Source: Anaerostipes sp.
Lineage (GTDB): Bacteria > Bacillota > Clostridia > Lachnospirales > Lachnospiraceae
Assembly (NCBI GenBank): GCA_028704435.1
Contig: JAQWFL010000018.1
Span: 1 to 51,774 of the forward strand
Direction of reading: 5' to 3'
DNA length: 51,774 bases
Below, one piece after another: positions 1-8,559 of the stretch. The position numbers were made by a program, and so were the translations under genes. The notes under the pieces were generated by a model. It was not told where the DNA came from, ran no database searches, and saw only the letters and a program-made list of their open reading frames with translations. Within the stretch, counting starts at the first letter, position 1; the number at the start of each line of letters is the position of its first letter.

Positions 1-864
1 AGTCTTATCAAAGAAGATGGGACAGCAGACGCAACTTATACTTACACAGATTTTGGAGAAACAAGGATTCAAGGAGACAACACAGCAGGAAACGAAGTAT
101 GTTATACTGGTGGAGTCTATGATAGTACCACAGGACTATATTACTTAAATGCAAGATATTATAATCCAGAAGATGGAAGATTCTTAACGGAGGATACCTA
201 TCGAGGAGAAAGCACAGAACCAGATACACAGAATTTGTATGCTTATTGTGCAGGAAATCCAGTGAACTATGTGGATCCAAGTGGGCATAAATTCTTTGGA
301 TATTGGAGTAGTACACAACACTATTATGCATTTAATCAGAATGCACCACAACAATATGCTGGGTACAATGATTTGTATGATATGATGTCTTGGTCTGTAG
401 GAGATTTAATGACTCAAAAAATCGAAACTGATTTCTTTCGCCTTCAATTTTGGAAGGGAGAGTATGGACCGCCTTATATTCCGAAAGCAGCTAATGGATG
501 TGAAATTGGTTTGTATTATAGAACTAACAAAAAAAGTTTTCACTGGTTTTGTGCTGCGCAAAGTGGGAAAAGGTTGAGAATGAAAATGTCGTTAGAAGTA
601 AATGGAAAGAAGCTGTTTTCTAGAGATAGTAAGACTTCAACTAAACAAGGCAAAGCTTGGTGGTTGACAGCATTTAAACCTCGTAATTATATGCCCAAAA
701 AAAAGCTATCAAAGAAAGGTGCCCTAAGAATGAAGGGAGATATCTGGTTCCCTAACAAAGGAACTTACAAAAAGAAATTTGAAACGTTATCAAAAAAATT
801 AAAATTAAATAAAAGATTAAATGTAAAAGGAGGTGTGAATCATAGAACTTTTTCATGGAAATAA
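1..864 (+). CDS. RHS repeat-associated core protein, C-terminal part with DUF4474-like tip (5' end outside window)
   Basis: The reading frame is open from base 1, so this is the C-terminal 287 residues of a larger protein. Residues about 40-95 carry the RHS core signature (YDSTTGLYYLNARYYNP, DGRFLTEDTY, NLYAYCAGNPVNYVDPSGH) that closes the YD-repeat shell of polymorphic toxins. After the usual PSG junction the protein switches to a variable tip. Its segment at about 122-175 (LYDMMSWSVGDLM, LQFWKGEYG, GCEIGLYYR) resembles the DUF4474 family as I remember it, and the last 100 residues are lysine-rich. By RHS precedent the tip would be a toxin or effector released from the shell, exported or surface-associated. 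Its activity is unknown. The genes that follow are typical tip-associated cargo. Confidence 0.85.
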   Translation, partial: SLIKEDGTADATYTYTDFGETRIQGDNTAGNEVCYTGGVYDSTTGLYYLNARYYNPEDGRFLTEDTYRGESTEPDTQNLYAYCAGNPVNYVDPSGHKFFGYWSSTQHYYAFNQNAPQQYAGYNDLYDMMSWSVGDLMTQKIETDFFRLQFWKGEYGPPYIPKAANGCEIGLYYRTNKKSFHWFCAAQSGKRLRMKMSLEVNGKKLFSRDSKTSTKQGKAWWLTAFKPRNYMPKKKLSKKGALRMKGDIWFPNKGTYKKKFETLSKKLKLNKRLNVKGGVNHRTFSWK

Positions 865-877
865 ATTGGAAATACAA

Positions 878-2488
878 ATGAAACGAACCATAATATGCAT
901 AGCAATATCAATAGTAGCTGTTTGTTGTACCTCTTGTATGAAGAGTCGTACTCTGAAAACGCAATTACATAGTGCTATTATGGAAGGAAATGTGCAAGGA
1001 GTAAAAGAAGCTTTAGAAGACGATAAAACCATTGCAAATAAACGATTTTCAATATTAGGTGTAAAGCCATTAGATTTAGCTGTAACGGAAGTTGAAAGCG
1101 AAACAATCCAGTTAGAAATATGTAAATTACTTTTGAAAGCAGGGGCGGATATAGATGAACTTGGAAAGTATAATATAACAGGTCTAAGTACAGCTTTGGA
1201 AAATCAAAGATATAGTTTAGCACGATTATTGATTGAATCAGGAGCAGATCTTAACAAAAAAGATACAGAAGATTATGCACCCATGGATTATCTTTTACAT
1301 GGCTTGTCTTTTAAAAATGAAAAGGAAGCAAAAAAAATATGTATAGAAATGTTGAAAAAAGGTGCAAGACCAAGTAAAACATGGATGAAAAGATATCTGT
1401 CCTATAAAAATTATGGAATGCAATATTATTTTGCACCGAGAGTCCTTGGATGGCTATCGAAAAGTCAGAGAAAAAAGCAAATATCAGCTCCATTACAGGC
1501 AGCCATGACAGGACAAAGCAAAATTTTGCAAAGATTCATTCAAACAAACGCGATAAAAAAGTCAGAGAAGAATGATATATTAGCATTTGCAGTCGCTTAT
1601 TGTAATAAAGAGACAGTAGAATTGTTGAAAGAAAAAAATTATAATTTTAATTGGAAAGATGATGATAAGGTATCCTTGTTACATATAGCAGCTATGTGCA
1701 ATCAATTGGATGTTGTAAAATATTTGCTGGAATTGAATTTAAATAAAAATGCTAAAATAGATTACTTTGATGCAAATTGTGTTTCTTTTGCTGTGCTTGG
1801 AAATAAAATTAAAACAGCAGAATATTTAATAAAGGAGAAGAAGATAGAACTATACCATGAGAATCAAAGTAAAAAACATAATACAACATGGGAATTTGTT
1901 GCAACATTGGGATCTAAGAGAGCATTAGAAAACTTGGATGCCATTGGTTATCATATGACAGACAACGAAATATATGAAACATATTTGGGATGCAATGAGG
2001 AACAATTTAATTATTTGGTAAGCAAGAAACCAATCAATATAAGGTATGAAAATGGAGATAGTTTATTATCGGGATTATGTTTGATAGATTCTGATTGGAT
2101 GTATATTCTCTGTAATCGTGGTTTGCAGCCTACGACAGAGGATTTAAAGCAATACATTCATGCTGGTCAAGGTAGGCAAGTAATTAAAATCTTAAAAACA
2201 AAAAATGTAAAAGAAGTGATTAACATGGAAGCCCTTTTAAAAGAGGCAGTTAATATTGGAGATTTTGGGTCGGTGAAATATTTTATAAAAGAAGGAGCTG
2301 ATGTTAATAAATATGTCAAAGATAAAGAAGGATTGAAGATGACTTCATTTCAAATGTCATATGCAAGATCGAGTAAAAAGATAGTTCTGTATTTGAAAAA
2401 ACATGGAGGAGATACAACGATAAAAGACTCGGACGGAAGAAGTTGTAAAAAAATAGCTCAAGATGCAGGAGCAGATTGGAACAGATAA
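878..2488 (+). CDS. ankyrin-repeat lipoprotein
   Basis: About 536 residues. The N-terminus MKRTIICIAISIVAVCC-TSC is a short hydrophobic signal ending in a lipobox-like cysteine, so membrane anchoring as a lipoprotein is likely. The body contains degenerate ankyrin repeats (for example ICKLLLKAGADIDE and LARLLIESGADLNKK near residues 80-125, LLHIAAMCNQLDVVKYLLE near 265-285, VKYFIKEGADVNKY near 465-480). Ankyrin proteins bind other proteins. Directly behind an RHS toxin tip, this one could be an immunity or tip-binding partner, which is inference. A TTG at 866 is in frame and would add four residues. I chose ATG 878 because it gives a clean signal peptide. No strong RBS is visible for either start; the gene begins 13 bp after the RHS stop, which suggests translational coupling. 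Confidence 0.75.
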   Translation: MKRTIICIAISIVAVCCTSCMKSRTLKTQLHSAIMEGNVQGVKEALEDDKTIANKRFSILGVKPLDLAVTEVESETIQLEICKLLLKAGADIDELGKYNITGLSTALENQRYSLARLLIESGADLNKKDTEDYAPMDYLLHGLSFKNEKEAKKICIEMLKKGARPSKTWMKRYLSYKNYGMQYYFAPRVLGWLSKSQRKKQISAPLQAAMTGQSKILQRFIQTNAIKKSEKNDILAFAVAYCNKETVELLKEKNYNFNWKDDDKVSLLHIAAMCNQLDVVKYLLELNLNKNAKIDYFDANCVSFAVLGNKIKTAEYLIKEKKIELYHENQSKKHNTTWEFVATLGSKRALENLDAIGYHMTDNEIYETYLGCNEEQFNYLVSKKPINIRYENGDSLLSGLCLIDSDWMYILCNRGLQPTTEDLKQYIHAGQGRQVIKILKTKNVKEVINMEALLKEAVNIGDFGSVKYFIKEGADVNKYVKDKEGLKMTSFQMSYARSSKKIVLYLKKHGGDTTIKDSDGRSCKKIAQDAGADWNR

Positions 2489-2545
2489 AGATAAGTCAAT
2501 GGACATGGATAGAAGATTTGATTAGCAATTTTAATAGGAAGGAGA

Positions 2546-2569
2546 GGCAGTGGAGATTTCTCCACTGCC
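2546..2569. repeat. perfect 11-bp inverted repeat, hairpin
   Basis: GGCAGTGGAGA and TCTCCACTGCC are separated by only TT. The hairpin lies between the ankyrin gene and the next small gene. No U-run follows, so it is not a standard intrinsic terminator. It could be an RNA-processing or mRNA-stability element, or a recombination scar. Confidence 0.6.
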
Positions 2570-2580
2570 AATATATTAAA

Positions 2581-2904
2581 ATGAGAAAAGAATGTATTAT
2601 AAATAAACATAGTTCCATTTTTATTGGAGTTGTGCTTTTTTGTATATTACTTTATATAGAATGTTTTTATTCTTACGTGAATATAAACGTGAATGATAAG
2701 ACAAAAATGAATCAAAACAATTCTGTTGTAATAACAGATACGGAACAAAATATAAAATTTAAAACACATATAAAGTTAAAATCAAATCAATCAGGATATG
2801 GGTTATATCATATCAACATACCGTTACAGTATGAAGGAAAGAACAAAATAGAAAAAATAATACCAATGAATCACAAGAATTATGTCATAGATTTAGAGGA
2901 GTAG
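2581..2904 (+). CDS. hypothetical single-pass membrane protein
   Basis: 107 residues. After a short basic N-terminus (MRKECIINKHSS) there is one hydrophobic segment at about residues 13-32 (IFIGVVLFCILLYIECFYSY), then an extracytoplasmic domain rich in Asn, Lys and Ile. An in-frame ATG at 2476 exists but overlaps the ankyrin gene and would place a charged 35-residue leader before the membrane segment, so I prefer 2581. A possible GGAAGGAGAGG site lies far upstream of a hairpin, so the start is not certain. I recognise no family. It sits between RHS-associated genes and may belong to the same cassette. Confidence 0.5.
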   Translation: MRKECIINKHSSIFIGVVLFCILLYIECFYSYVNINVNDKTKMNQNNSVVITDTEQNIKFKTHIKLKSNQSGYGLYHINIPLQYEGKNKIEKIIPMNHKNYVIDLEE

Positions 2905-2907
2905 AAT

Positions 2908-3336
2908 ATGAAAAAGATTTTTAAGCTGATTATGATAATATTCTTTTTGGCATATATATTGCAAGCATTTTATATTTCGTCAAAGATATATCAGGCAGCA
3001 AAAGATAGCTATAAAGGTGAAAATAATAAATATGAATATATTAGCAATAAAGACTATAAGGAGCTATCATGGAGAGATACAGACAAAGCTGTTACTAACG
3101 ATGATATTCGGCGGTTATTCCCCATAACAGTTCATTGGTTTGTAGGTGCAAAAACGTATTATTTTTGTTACTACAATTCCTATTCAGAAAATAAAAAGAT
3201 TTTATCAGGAGGAAACTTTCAATACAATATAAAAAGTTCTTTGGTTAGAGGAAAATGGAGAGTTTTAGAAGTAGAGAATCAGATGGAAGAAAATAATTTT
3301 ATCACACATTATATTGGGGAATATTTGAAATTTTAA
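2908..3336 (+). CDS. hypothetical membrane-anchored protein
   Basis: 142 residues with a clear N-terminal membrane anchor or uncleaved signal (MKKIFKLIMIIFFLAYILQA), followed by a soluble domain of about 115 residues with many aromatic residues (HWFVGAKTYYFCYYNSYS). The start is supported by GAGGAG six bases upstream. The gene follows the previous one after 3 bp, so the two are probably co-transcribed. I do not recognise the family. Small membrane-tethered proteins of this kind are common next to RHS tips, where some act as immunity proteins; nothing here proves that. Confidence 0.55.
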   Translation: MKKIFKLIMIIFFLAYILQAFYISSKIYQAAKDSYKGENNKYEYISNKDYKELSWRDTDKAVTNDDIRRLFPITVHWFVGAKTYYFCYYNSYSENKKILSGGNFQYNIKSSLVRGKWRVLEVENQMEENNFITHYIGEYLKF

Positions 3337-3501
3337 AAGATTATATATTACGGTTCAATCTTTAAAGACAAAATATGGAGGAACTTTAATGAAAAAATAA
3401 AATTTGAGATTAGGAGGATATATGAAAAATATTTTATAGTTAGGTAATAAAAAAGTTCAAATTACTGTGATGATACAAGAAAACAGAAGATACGAAGATA
3501 G

Positions 3502-3732
3502 GGTAAAAAATGTATATATTATTACAATTATAGGTGCACATATTATAAAAATGGTTTAATTATTTTAAAAGACAAGTATGAAATAATAAGTGAGATATAT
3601 ATAATTGTATTGCTTTTATATATGTATGTGTTTCGATTGAACGAAGGTAAATATGAAAAAGCGATTAGATTAGTACGGGCATTTTTAATATTTATTCTAT
3701 TGTTTTATTCAGATTTACGGCTATGGGGTTAA
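3502..3732 (+). pseudogene. remnant of a hydrophobic membrane protein
   Basis: Between 3337 and 3744 there is no intact gene. Two aborted starts with good RBSs (near 3381 and 3422) run into stops within a few codons. From 3502 a frame is open for 76 codons without a usable start, reading YYNYRCTYYKNGLIILKD, then two hydrophobic stretches (IYIIVLLLYMYVF and VRAFLIFILLFY). This looks like the 3' part of a decayed small membrane protein. The YYN-Y/YYKNG patch loosely echoes the CYYNSYSENKK patch of the preceding gene, suggesting related cassettes. Confidence 0.4.
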
Positions 3733-3744
3733 GGAGAAGAGCGT

Positions 3745-3900
3745 ATGGGATTGTTTCAAAGAATTTGTGATGTTGATACTCTAATTATGTTTGATAAGAG
3801 TTTGTGGATGGATATACTCTTGCAATTTTTCGTAATTGCATTTCTTTTAGGGGGAGGGGGTATCTGCATTATATTAATTATAAAACATATACGAAAATAA
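3745..3900 (+). CDS. small membrane protein, paralogue of the one at 6073
   Basis: 51 residues beginning MGLFQRICDVDTLIMFDKSL and ending in one membrane helix (FFVIAFLL, then GGGG and ICIILIIKHIRK). The RBS AAGGAGAA lies 7 bases before the ATG. It aligns over its whole length with the 58-residue product at 6073-6249: M-LF--I--V, then DK-LW-DIL--F, then a hydrophobic stretch and a basic tail. The shared pattern, including the DK-LW-DIL motif before the helix, argues that both are real genes. Function is unknown; an immunity or bacteriocin-like role is possible but unsupported. Confidence 0.6.
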   Translation: MGLFQRICDVDTLIMFDKSLWMDILLQFFVIAFLLGGGGICIILIIKHIRK

Positions 3901-3926
3901 TAATAAAGACTATGTTAGGTTTATAA

Positions 3927-4858
3927 GCTAACAATGGGCTTTGGAATTTTCCGTTTGTTTTTGGGGAAAGTCTATTTCTTTACAATATAAAAACAAAAAA
4001 ATGGAAGTTAGTAAAAAGGTGTATAAATCCACTCAATACCACAGGAAACAACCTTACAATACAAGGGGAAAATATATATTATAATATGTTTGGTGCAGAG
4101 GAAGGAATTCAGATTTTTCAAAAGAAAAATGGCAGTTTAAAAGAAAAAATGATAGCAGAGGATGTAGGAGAATATGTGGTATCGGAAAAAGAAATGTATT
4201 ATACGATGGATGATGAAGCCATCGAAGACAAAGGACATTATGATAAAAATCCATTGTACAAGTTGGATCTGACATCTGGAAAAAAGAAAATTATCTTGCA
4301 AGGGTCAATGTCAAATGTATTACGAGAAGATCATGGTAATTTATATTGCTATGATATACAAAAGAAGTTGGCGATTGAAATGTCCTTACAAAAAGGGGAA
4401 ATAGTTTATTGTGAAAATTTACAGGAAGTAAGTTGATAGGGTATTTAAATCATGACGAATTTTTAACAATTGCAGATGATATACTTATAAAATATAACAA
4501 AAAGAAAAAACAGAAAATGACAATAACTAAAATGATAGGGATGCAAAATGGGAATGTAATACTTAAGAAGGATAAGCTATATTACATGAATATGAAAGGA
4601 AATATGTACCAAGTGAATCTATCAAATGGAAGACAGAAGAAAATAATATCCATTGGAGAAATCGAAAAAATAAAAATTGATAATGAAGGAACACGCACCG
4701 ATATGACGGTTAATTACAGTAAAGACTATATTATAATCGATACATATTTGAATTTTGGTCAAAAAAATATAACAAGAAAGTTATTGATTTTTAATTATAA
4801 AGGAGAAAAACAGGAGAAGAAAAACTATAATTTGTATTTTTATATTCCTGGGTCATAA
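3927..4858 (+). pseudogene. frameshifted, 5'-truncated beta-propeller-like protein (DUF5050-type repeats)
   Basis: One reading frame is open from 3927 to 4436 with no start before ATG 4086, and contains blade-like repeats (SLFLYNIKTKKWKLV, NPLYKLDLTSGKKKIIL, GNLYCYDIQKK). It stops at 4434-4436. The adjacent frame carries on from about 4421 to 4858 with the same repeat style (DKLYYMNMKGNMYQVNLSNG). Together the two parts look like a single surface propeller protein of the DUF5050 type broken by a -1 frameshift and missing its N-terminus. A further short membrane-helix fragment without a start follows at about 4875-4947. Expression of the downstream part from TTG 4433 cannot be excluded. Confidence 0.6.
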
Positions 4859-4987
4859 ATGGAACTGGTGAGAAAAGAGAAGAAGGAATTAAGTATACCA
4901 TAATTGGATGTGTTCTCCTTGTACTCGCACTTTATTTTGGGTATTAGAAATTGTAAAGAGGTCTAGGTATAAAAGGAGGGATACAAA

Positions 4988-5464
4988 GTGAGATATGAGA
5001 ATGATTGCCAAATACTTTCAGAGGAATTATGTGAAAAATGGAGAGAAATATACAATATTTTGCAATATAAAAGTGACTATTTTGCATTTGTTTTTTATGC
5101 AGCAAAGGTAAAAAATGAAGATGAAAACTTGAATGCAGTAAGAGAAATACAATCGAGTCCATTGTTAAAAAAACTGTCAAATTATTTTGTTGAGAGTAAA
5201 TTGTGCAATAAGTTTGGCACGGAAAAAAAGCAAAAAAAGGGGAAAAAGGGCTATTTTCTTTCCGATAACTGGTATATATATCGAACAACGAAAGAAAGTA
5301 TAAGAATATTGAAACAAATAAAAACACTATTCTATGAAGATGATTATATTGGACAAGCGGATATGTATTTTATGAAAGGAAATAAGATAGTATTGTTTAC
5401 AATTCAACATGAGTCATATTGTTATGCAGATAGGCAAATCCTTGAAGAAATTAAAAAGTGGTAA
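4988..5464 (+). CDS. hypothetical protein
   Basis: 158 residues from a GTG start with a good site (AGGAGG, 8 bases upstream). The protein is soluble, without signal or membrane segments. It has a helical charged N-terminal half (CEKWREIYNILQYK) and a C-terminal half ending in FTIQHESYCYADRQILEEIK. I recognise no family. It lies downstream of the decayed propeller gene and upstream of a DUF7336-like gene, in the RHS-associated accessory stretch. A role as orphan immunity protein is a guess from location only. Confidence 0.55.
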   Translation: MRYENDCQILSEELCEKWREIYNILQYKSDYFAFVFYAAKVKNEDENLNAVREIQSSPLLKKLSNYFVESKLCNKFGTEKKQKKGKKGYFLSDNWYIYRTTKESIRILKQIKTLFYEDDYIGQADMYFMKGNKIVLFTIQHESYCYADRQILEEIKKW

Positions 5465-5548
5465 AGAGTTCAATTTACAATGATTGAACTAATGAATTGG
5501 TGCAGTGTATTTATAAGGAAGGATGAACAATAGAAAGTAGGTGTAAAT

Positions 5549-6043
5549 ATGCTTTATGAATTGGGCTTTGCATATTTTGTAGATGATGATGAGCAAGACG
5601 AAGAGGTTATTGCGATATATTCTACATATCAAGCAGCAAAAAAAGCAATTAAAAAATTTAAAAATCAACCAAGATTTCTTGGTCATGAAGACGCATTTAT
5701 TATCTCTGAGATAAAGTTAAATTTCAATTATTGGCCAGATGGATTTTCAATGAATACAGACCTGGGTAGTCCAGATTATTATAAAAGGATTGGCAACAAA
5801 TATATATTTAGATTGTTTAAATCATGTGTGGAAGTGTCAGAAATAATCAGCGAGGAGAAGGAAAATGTGATTTGGTCAGGTGATATTAGAAGGTATTTAA
5901 TTGCAGATTCGTATGTTGTGATGCAAACAAGTGCAATGAACGAATATATTTTAGTAGATAAGGAAAATGTAAAAAAACATATGGACAGTGAACCGAAAAT
6001 GAAGGAAATCGTAAATAGTTGTGACGGATGGATTTATGTTTAG
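5549..6043 (+). CDS. hypothetical protein with DUF7336-like N-terminus
   Basis: 164 residues. The first 70 (MLYELGFAYF, EEVIAIYSTYQAAKKAIKKF, FIISEIKLNFNYWPDGF) follow the pattern of small DUF7336-type proteins: an acidic segment, then I-IYS-YQ-AK-AI, then FIISE and a W--GF ending. I recall this family being common near toxin tips in Bacillota. The C-terminal 90 residues (residues 80-164) look like a second, unrelated domain. The protein is cytosolic. A GTAGGTG motif precedes the ATG. The family match is from memory of the pattern, so it is moderate. The position in an RHS cassette suits an immunity-like protein, which is inference. Confidence 0.55.
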   Translation: MLYELGFAYFVDDDEQDEEVIAIYSTYQAAKKAIKKFKNQPRFLGHEDAFIISEIKLNFNYWPDGFSMNTDLGSPDYYKRIGNKYIFRLFKSCVEVSEIISEEKENVIWSGDIRRYLIADSYVVMQTSAMNEYILVDKENVKKHMDSEPKMKEIVNSCDGWIYV

Positions 6044-6072
6044 ATTAGGAAACGAAGAAAGGATAATAGATT

Positions 6073-6249
6073 ATGGCATTATTTCGGAAAATAATTGAAG
6101 TAAATGGTACTTTGACGAGTGATAAAACTTTATGGATTGATATTTTGTCACGATTTATTGTACTTACAGTTTTAGTTTTAATAAGCATCATTGGCATTGC
6201 TGTTTTGTTGAAAATATTTAGACACACAGAATCAAAGAGATCCAAATAG
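6073..6249 (+). CDS. small membrane protein, paralogue of the one at 3745
   Basis: 58 residues: MALFRKIIEVNGTLTSDKTL, then WIDILSRF and one membrane helix (IVLTVLVLISIIGIAVLLKIF) with a basic tail. It aligns with the 51-residue product at 3745-3900 (M-LF--I--V, DK-LW-DIL--F). AAAGGATAA lies upstream of the ATG. The gene begins 30 bp after the preceding stop. Two copies of a cassette-borne small membrane protein separated by about 2.2 kb suggest repeated insertion or duplication of RHS-associated cargo. Confidence 0.6.
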   Translation: MALFRKIIEVNGTLTSDKTLWIDILSRFIVLTVLVLISIIGIAVLLKIFRHTESKRSK

Positions 6250-6326
6250 TAAAAGGAGAAAAGCATTTTAAAATACAAACAATTATGTTAAACTATAAAA
6301 GATTATTTTAGAAAGGATATTTTAAG

Positions 6327-6971
6327 ATGCGTTTAAGGAATGTAAAGGGTGCAGATGACACCATTGAGACATGTGAATATACGATACAAGAACCGGAACA
6401 AAACAAGGGTACTTGGCAAGAGGTATTTGGCAATGATAATCCCATTCATATTGAGATTGGCATGGGAAAAGGGCAGTTTATTTTAGAATTGGCTCGCAGA
6501 AATCCAGATATTAATTATATTGGAATTGAGAAGTTTTCTAGTGTTTTAGTGAGAGCAGTTGAGAAGCTAGAGGATTTTGAAGGGGAGAATCTTCGTTTGA
6601 TTCGTATGAATGCAGAAAATCTCGAGGATGTGTTTGAACAAGAAGAGATAAGCCAGATTTATTTGAATTTCTCAGACCCATGGCCAAAGGATCGTCATGC
6701 TAAGAGACGTTTGACTTCCACTACATTTTATAAGAGATATGATCATATTTTGAAGAGAGACGGAGTCGTTATTTTTAAGACAGACAATCAAGGGTTGTTT
6801 GATTTTTCTTTGGAGTCTACGAAAGAAGCTGGGTGGGAACTGAAGAATTATACCTTTGATCTTCATCATAGTGAATATGCAGAGGGCAATATTATGACAG
6901 AATATGAAGCAAAGTTTTCTTCTCAAGGGAAACCAATTTGTAGACTTGTAGCATATCGGAGCATAAGATAA
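6327..6971 (+). CDS. trmB: tRNA (guanine-N7-)-methyltransferase TrmB
   Basis: 214 residues, the usual family length. TrmB uses S-adenosylmethionine to methylate N7 of G46 in the variable loop of tRNAs. Visible motifs are the AdoMet-binding HIEIGMGKGQF (residues 41-51), the NPDINYIGIEKF segment, and the family signature NFSDPWPKDRHAKRRL near residues 113-128 with the catalytic/tRNA-binding Asp and Lys. C-terminal MTEYEAKF is also typical. An AGAAAGGAT site precedes the ATG. The gene stands alone after the accessory region and marks the return to conserved chromosome. Confidence 0.95.
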   Translation: MRLRNVKGADDTIETCEYTIQEPEQNKGTWQEVFGNDNPIHIEIGMGKGQFILELARRNPDINYIGIEKFSSVLVRAVEKLEDFEGENLRLIRMNAENLEDVFEQEEISQIYLNFSDPWPKDRHAKRRLTSTTFYKRYDHILKRDGVVIFKTDNQGLFDFSLESTKEAGWELKNYTFDLHHSEYAEGNIMTEYEAKFSSQGKPICRLVAYRSIR

Positions 6972-7111
6972 TAAAAAGAGATTGTCTGAGATGGGAAAGT
7001 TGCAAAGAAAGATTAATGAATATATATATGAGAGAAGAGGACTTAGAGATTTTATATGTAAATTTCTAAAGTCTTTGAAAGAGGCACAGAGGTGTCTTTG
7101 CAGGGATCAAA

Positions 7112-7150
7112 AATAGAGCAGAAGCCGTTTATTACGGTTTCTGCTCTATT
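7112..7150 (-). terminator. intrinsic terminator of the AI-2E family permease gene
   Basis: A 17-bp near-perfect inverted repeat (AATAGAGCAGAAGCCGT / ACGGTTTCTGCTCTATT) overlaps the stop codon of the minus-strand gene. Read on the minus strand it is followed by TTTTTG. It may also act on the plus strand behind trmB. Confidence 0.8.
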
Positions 7151-8298
7151 CTTTTACTTAATCGGTTATTGACCCAGCGCTTAACAAGGTATTGAACCAC
7201 TGCAAATGTAGGAACTCCAAGGAACATTCCTAAAGGACCAAAATATGCCCCACCAACAGTAATAGAGAATAAAATAAAGATTGGTCTTACTCCAGTAGAA
7301 CTTCCAAGAATCTTTGGACCAAGGATTAATCCATCAAACTGTTGTAAAACAATAATCATAATAATAAAGATAAAGGCTTTGGTTGGACTATTGATAACCA
7401 GAATAAAGGTACCTGGAATTGCACCAATAAATGGACCAAAGTATGGAATCATATTGGTAAGTCCTACAATAACACTAATCAAAATGGTATAGGGCAACTG
7501 TAGAACACTCATTAATCCAAAGCACAAGAAACCAATAATAAGGGAATCTAGTGACTTTCCAACAATATAGCTTGATACTAGGACATGGCAATCACGTAGT
7601 GTTCGAATAATACTGATGGAATGTTCCTTGTTAAAACAAGCATGAATAAATCGCTTTGCACCTACTTTTAAAATCTTCTTATCTGCAGTTAAATAAATGG
7701 AAATGACAAATGCGATAAAAACATTAAAAATCCACTGAATGAAGCTAATAGATGCTTCATATATCATTGGAAGAGTGTTAGCAATTAAATTGTTAGAACG
7801 CTGGATAAGACTTGGTAGAGTCTTTTTCTCAAAGTTATCAGCAATCATATCCATAATAGGATTACGGTTGGTATCGCGAATTCGTTGTACAAATCCCCAA
7901 AGATTCTCATATAATTTAGGGAATTGTTTTGATAGTTCAACAATACTGTCATAAACCTGTGGAATAATAAAAAATAAACATAATGATATCCCAAGGGTTA
8001 ATAGTAAATAGGTAAAAACAATGGAACAGTTTCTACAAATCTTGGGATGATTTTTCCCAACTAGTTTTGTAAAAAGGTTGCGGTTGAAGAACTTTACAAC
8101 TGGATTCATAATGTAAGCAATTAAAAATCCCATAAAAAATGGGAACATTGTATTCCATAGGTCTAAAAGCATTGTGTGAGTTTCAGTCCAGTTGTTTACC
8201 AGACGGAAAATAATACAAGCAACTAAAATAACGACACAAGAATAAATCGAAATTGTAAAATACTTTTTGTTAGATTCAAATTTATGTTTTATGGCCAT
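7132..8298 (-). CDS. AI-2E family transporter (PerM-like permease)
   Basis: 388 residues with about eight hydrophobic segments and the typical C-terminal signature of the AI-2E/UPF0118 family: NMIPYFGPFIGAIPG around residue 287, then GPKILGSSTGVRPIFILFSI and GGAYFGPLGMFLGVPTFAVV. The family includes permeases of varied or unproven substrates (some are sodium/proton antiporters), so export of autoinducer-2 should not be assumed. On the minus strand a GGAAAGGAAAA site precedes the ATG. It is transcribed toward trmB and ends in a hairpin terminator. Length and topology are normal. Confidence 0.88.
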   Translation of the reverse strand: MAIKHKFESNKKYFTISIYSCVVILVACIIFRLVNNWTETHTMLLDLWNTMFPFFMGFLIAYIMNPVVKFFNRNLFTKLVGKNHPKICRNCSIVFTYLLLTLGISLCLFFIIPQVYDSIVELSKQFPKLYENLWGFVQRIRDTNRNPIMDMIADNFEKKTLPSLIQRSNNLIANTLPMIYEASISFIQWIFNVFIAFVISIYLTADKKILKVGAKRFIHACFNKEHSISIIRTLRDCHVLVSSYIVGKSLDSLIIGFLCFGLMSVLQLPYTILISVIVGLTNMIPYFGPFIGAIPGTFILVINSPTKAFIFIIMIIVLQQFDGLILGPKILGSSTGVRPIFILFSITVGGAYFGPLGMFLGVPTFAVVQYLVKRWVNNRLSKRIEQKP

Positions 8299-8411
8299 GT
8301 TTTTTTCCTTTCCATTCCATAGTAGTACCTACATTATATAGGCTAGAAAACAAGGTTACAAGACAAACAAGAAAAAAACAAGAAAAAATAAGAATAAAAT
8401 GAAAAAAGTTC

Positions 8412-8440
8412 TTGCATTTGTATTTGGATTCATATATAAT
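8412..8440 (+). promoter_or_regulatory. promoter of the tRNA-Lys genes
   Basis: TTGCAT at 8412-8417 and TATAAT at 8435-8440 with a 17-bp spacer, 42 bp upstream of the first tRNA-Lys. Confidence 0.8.
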
Positions 8441-8481
8441 AAATCTTGCGTCAAACGAAGAAAGAAGACCATAACTAATAT

Positions 8482-8554
8482 GCGTGATTAGCTCAGTTGG
8501 TAGAGCACCTGACTCTTAATCAGGGTGTCTGGGGTTCGAACCCCCAATCGCGTA
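8482..8554 (+). tRNA. tRNA-Lys (anticodon CTT), copy 1
   Basis: 73-nt cloverleaf. The acceptor strands GCGTGAT and ATCGCGT pair with two wobbles. The D-arm is GCTC...GAGC, the anticodon loop is CTCTTAA with CTT in the centre, and the T-arm is TGGGG-TTCGAAC-CCCCA. CCA is not encoded. Confidence 0.95.
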
Positions 8555-8559
8555 CTATA

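Noticed and set aside
6972..7111. Extra gene between trmB and the permease
   Set aside because: No frame with start and RBS longer than a few codons; the stretch holds only short repeats and the terminator.
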